In this document: piece by piece, positions 13,636-15,602 of the stretch
Layout: each line of letters begins with the position of its first letter
Position numbering within the stretch: position 1 is the stretch's first letter
Source of the DNA: Spirochaetaceae bacterium
GTDB taxonomy: Bacteria; Spirochaetota; Spirochaetia; DSM-27196; SKKC01
Length of the DNA stretch: 15,602 bases
Assembly: GCA_003554375.1 (NCBI GenBank)
Contig: PWGF01000121.1
Coordinates: 1-15,602, forward strand
Reading direction: 5' to 3'
Position numbers and translations under genes: made by a program
Notes under the pieces: generated by a model
Told to the model about the DNA's origin: nothing
What the model saw: the letters and a program-made list of their open reading frames with translations, nothing else
The model's database searches: none

Positions 13636-15459
13636 ATGACGCAGACGACGCGTGACCGAGACGCCTATCTGGAGATCAACCTCGCCGCTATCGAGTCGAT
13701 CGACCCTCGTACGTCGGCTGGTCTCCGGGAGCTTCTCCGAAGCGACCGGCAGACCTACGCGGACTTGGAGATTATCGAACATGATGGCGTCCTCACCGCC
13801 CGCGTCGGATCCCGGTACGTCCACAGCCCCAGGCGTCCTTGGCGCGAAGCACAACGTCTTGCTGAAGCGCAGAAGGTTGCCCAAGCACGAGCAGTAGTGT
13901 GCCTTGGCTTCGGCTTGGGGTATGTACCGGAGTGTGTCGCCAGGCTCAGGAACACCCCCCGGATAGTGGTGTATGAACCGAGCCCCGCGCGGTTTCTAGT
14001 AGCCCTGGGTTGCCGCGATATGCGAGCACTCATTGAATCCCCGGAACTGTACCTGTTTGTCGGAACCCCGCCGGAACACGTCGCTCAAGCCTTGGAAGGC
14101 ATAGGCGCCGCTGAGCTTCGCATCCTTCCGAACCGGACACTCGTCGCCCAGGAACCGGAGACGTTCGATCGGCTCCAGCAGGCTTGCGTGGCCGCAACCG
14201 CCCGTGCCGACGTTAACCGGAACACACTCCAACGGTTCGGCAGGCGGTGGATCCGAAATCTGACGCGCAATGCCGGCCTGCTCCGGACTGCGAAGCCCGT
14301 ATCAGACCTGTTCAACATTGCGGAGGGCATGCCGGCGCTGGTTGCAGCCGGGGGCCCCAGCCTGGACCGCTTCTTAGGCGAGCTCCCAGGACTTGCGGAA
14401 CGGTGCATAGTGATTGCCGTTGACACCAGCCTCAAGGCGCTTGTTCGAGCCGGAGTACAGCCGGACTTCGTTGTCGTGGTTGACCCTCAGTACTGGAACT
14501 CCCGCCATTTAGACTGGGTTCATGCGCCGGAGACAGCGGTCATATCTGAGTCCTCGACATACCCGCGTGTGTTTCGAACACTCGGAGGCCCTCTTTTCTT
14601 CTGCAGCTCACTCTTCCCCTTGGGCCGCTTCCTCGAGTCTGCTGCAGGGCACTTCGGCGTGGTCGGGACCGGGGGATCGGTAGCGACCACCGCATGGGAC
14701 TTCGCTCGCCAACTGGGGGCAAGTCCAATCTACATGGCTGGTCTGGATCTGGGCTTCCCGGGGAACGCCACTCACTTCAGGGGTAGCTTTTTTGAAGAAC
14801 GAGCACTTACCTACGGCGACCGCCTGTCTCCGGCGGAACAGATGGCGTTCACTTACCTCAACCAAGCGACAAAACGATCGCTGCCGGACAATTCCGGCGG
14901 AACCGTTCGCAGCGATGAGCGGATGCGGGTGTACATCGACTGGTTCGAGCGCCAAGCCGGGCTCGATTCCCACCCGCCGACCTACAACCTCTCATCGACC
15001 GGCGTGGCGTTGAGGAACATCCCTTATGCATCGCTCGATGCTATTCTGGCCCATCCTTCCCGGGCTAAGCGCGTCCGGGAACGCATCCGAGCGGCCGTTC
15101 GCCGGCCGACGCCGGACCGCGCCCCCCTGATCGCTCAGCAGCTTGAGCTTCTCAGTAAGGAATTGACACAACTCGAGCAACTTGCCGAACGAGCAACGGA
15201 GCTACTCCGAACCGACGAACTCCAGCCTGAGCTGCGTGCGAAACTGGACGATCTCGACCGTAGGATCCGGGCAGTGCCGCACCGCGACGTAGCCGGCTTC
15301 TTCCTTCAGAACATCCGTGAAGCGCTCGGGAGCAGCGACGACCCGTTGTCGGGCTCCCGGGCCTTCTATGCGGAGCTTGTTCAATCCGCCCGCTTCCACC
15401 GCAAGGAGATCGGGACCGCCTTGAATCGGCTACGCAAGGCAAGGCTCGATAGCAATTGA
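13636..15459 (+). CDS. Maf/DUF115 motility-associated glycosyltransferase-like protein
   Basis: A 607-residue protein of the MAF_flag10/DUF115 family, whose members transfer nonulosonic acid-type sugars to flagellin in other bacteria; the sugar and target here are unknown. The N-terminal Rossmann-like part contains CLGFGLGYVPECVARL (89-104) and VVYEPSPARF (111-120). The central DUF115 core carries ALVAAGGPSLDR (234-245), AVDTSLKALVRAGVQPDF then VVVVDPQ (261-285), and GTGGSVATTAWDFA then MAGLDLGFPGNATH (344-380). The last 140 residues are helical, charged and probably coiled coil. The ATG at 13636 has CAGG about 9 bases upstream. The 106-bp gap after the PBP gene holds two small hairpins (GCATG-CGGCA-CATGC and GGCA-AGCC-TGCC) but no clear terminator, so readthrough from lepB/PBP is possible. 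In spirochaetes such genes often lie near flagellar genes; none is in view here. Confidence 0.88.
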   Translation: MTQTTRDRDAYLEINLAAIESIDPRTSAGLRELLRSDRQTYADLEIIEHDGVLTARVGSRYVHSPRRPWREAQRLAEAQKVAQARAVVCLGFGLGYVPECVARLRNTPRIVVYEPSPARFLVALGCRDMRALIESPELYLFVGTPPEHVAQALEGIGAAELRILPNRTLVAQEPETFDRLQQACVAATARADVNRNTLQRFGRRWIRNLTRNAGLLRTAKPVSDLFNIAEGMPALVAAGGPSLDRFLGELPGLAERCIVIAVDTSLKALVRAGVQPDFVVVVDPQYWNSRHLDWVHAPETAVISESSTYPRVFRTLGGPLFFCSSLFPLGRFLESAAGHFGVVGTGGSVATTAWDFARQLGASPIYMAGLDLGFPGNATHFRGSFFEERALTYGDRLSPAEQMAFTYLNQATKRSLPDNSGGTVRSDERMRVYIDWFERQAGLDSHPPTYNLSSTGVALRNIPYASLDAILAHPSRAKRVRERIRAAVRRPTPDRAPLIAQQLELLSKELTQLEQLAERATELLRTDELQPELRAKLDDLDRRIRAVPHRDVAGFFLQNIREALGSSDDPLSGSRAFYAELVQSARFHRKEIGTALNRLRKARLDSN

Positions 15460-15523
15460 AAGAATCTTAGGTCGGTCCTGGCTCAAGCTCGCGTGTCTGG
15501 TTGACGATACTAGGGGATGACGG

Positions 15524-15562
15524 ATGCAATCGCTGTATTTCGTTAAACGGTATGCTCGCTGA
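15524..15562 (+). CDS. Possible 12-codon leader peptide overlapping a terminator
   Basis: ATG at 15524 with AGGGG 7 bases upstream encodes MQSLYFVKRYAR and stops at TGA 15560-15562. Its last codons form the left arm of the terminator at 15545-15584. This is the geometry of a transcription-attenuation leader. It has two Tyr, one Phe and two Arg codons but no obvious codon run, and no good promoter could be assigned, so it may be chance. Confidence 0.25.
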   Translation: MQSLYFVKRYAR

Positions 15563-15584
15563 CGTCCAGGCATACCGTTTTTTT
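15545..15584 (+). terminator. Strong intrinsic terminator
   Basis: An 11-bp perfect stem, AAACGGTATGC (15545-15555) with GCATACCGTTT (15570-15580), with a 14-base loop and a run of seven T (15578-15584). It lies 86 bases after the Maf stop codon. It acts on the plus strand, closing the lepB-PBP-Maf unit or, if the leader ORF is real, controlling the gene beyond the window. Confidence 0.9.
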
Positions 15585-15602
15585 ATGGTTAATGGCGGGC
15601 GC

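Noticed and set aside
15501..15584. A small RNA expressed from TTGACG (15501) and ended by the terminator
   Set aside because: The only -10 at a fair spacing (TGCAAT, 15525-15530) would start transcription near 15537, leaving under 50 nt made up of the terminator alone.
1..15602. CRISPR array, prophage, transposase or restriction/defence genes
   Set aside because: All sizeable genes have housekeeping or envelope assignments or are plain membrane proteins. The repeats found are short tandem units without CRISPR-like spacing, and no integrase or transposase motif is present.

Overview
The window reads as a chromosomal housekeeping region of a fairly GC-rich bacterium, most likely a spirochaete. 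This placement is inference from gene content: a Maf/DUF115 motility-associated glycosyltransferase, a lipid-anchored repeat protein resembling the spirochaetal LIC_12708 type, a bitopic protein with a spirochaete-like 'NRSLTILLID' membrane segment, and a plant/cyanobacterial-type GlgC. No 16S rRNA or other decisive marker is present. I see no phage, insertion sequence, CRISPR array, tRNA or rRNA.

Layout. (1) 1-163: a 17-bp perfect inverted repeat ending just before the ribosome binding site of glgC. (2) 164-1444 (+): glgC, ADP-glucose synthesis for glycogen. (3) 1535-6062 (-): five genes on one strand. In transcription order they are a lipoprotein with propeller-like repeats, the bifunctional NAD(P)HX repair enzyme nnr, a one-TM protein, a four-TM protein and a Nudix hydrolase. 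Internal promoter-like sequences suggest several transcription units. (4) 6063-6470: divergent control region in front of secA. (5) 6471-9227 (+): complete secA with its C-terminal zinc-binding tail. (6) 9228-9378: short convergent intergenic region filled with direct and inverted repeats. (7) 9379-10974 (-): membrane-anchored LysM/M23 cell-wall endopeptidase with an unusually long basic N-terminus. (8) 10975-11036: compact divergent promoter region with two overlapping promoters back to back. (9) 11037-15459 (+): lepB, a class B penicillin-binding protein with a PASTA domain, and the Maf/DUF115 protein, all co-oriented. (10) 15460-15602: a 12-codon leader-like ORF running into a strong intrinsic terminator.

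How the genes fit together. The right two-thirds concern the envelope: SecA exports proteins, LepB cleaves their signal peptides, the PBP makes septal or side-wall peptidoglycan, the M23 enzyme cuts it, and the Maf protein probably glycosylates flagellin or another surface protein. The minus-strand block holds two 'housecleaning' enzymes (Nnr and a MutT-like Nudix protein) beside three uncharacterised envelope proteins.

No clearly novel multi-gene system is evident. The most interesting signals are regulatory and structural: the overlapping divergent promoters, a near-leaderless extended -10 promoter built on the nnr stop codon, an 11-bp perfect hairpin inside lepB, three sets of short tandem repeats between genes, and the leader-ORF/terminator arrangement at the right edge. 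All start sites were chosen by hand from ribosome binding sites, promoters and domain starts, and may be wrong by a few codons where stated.
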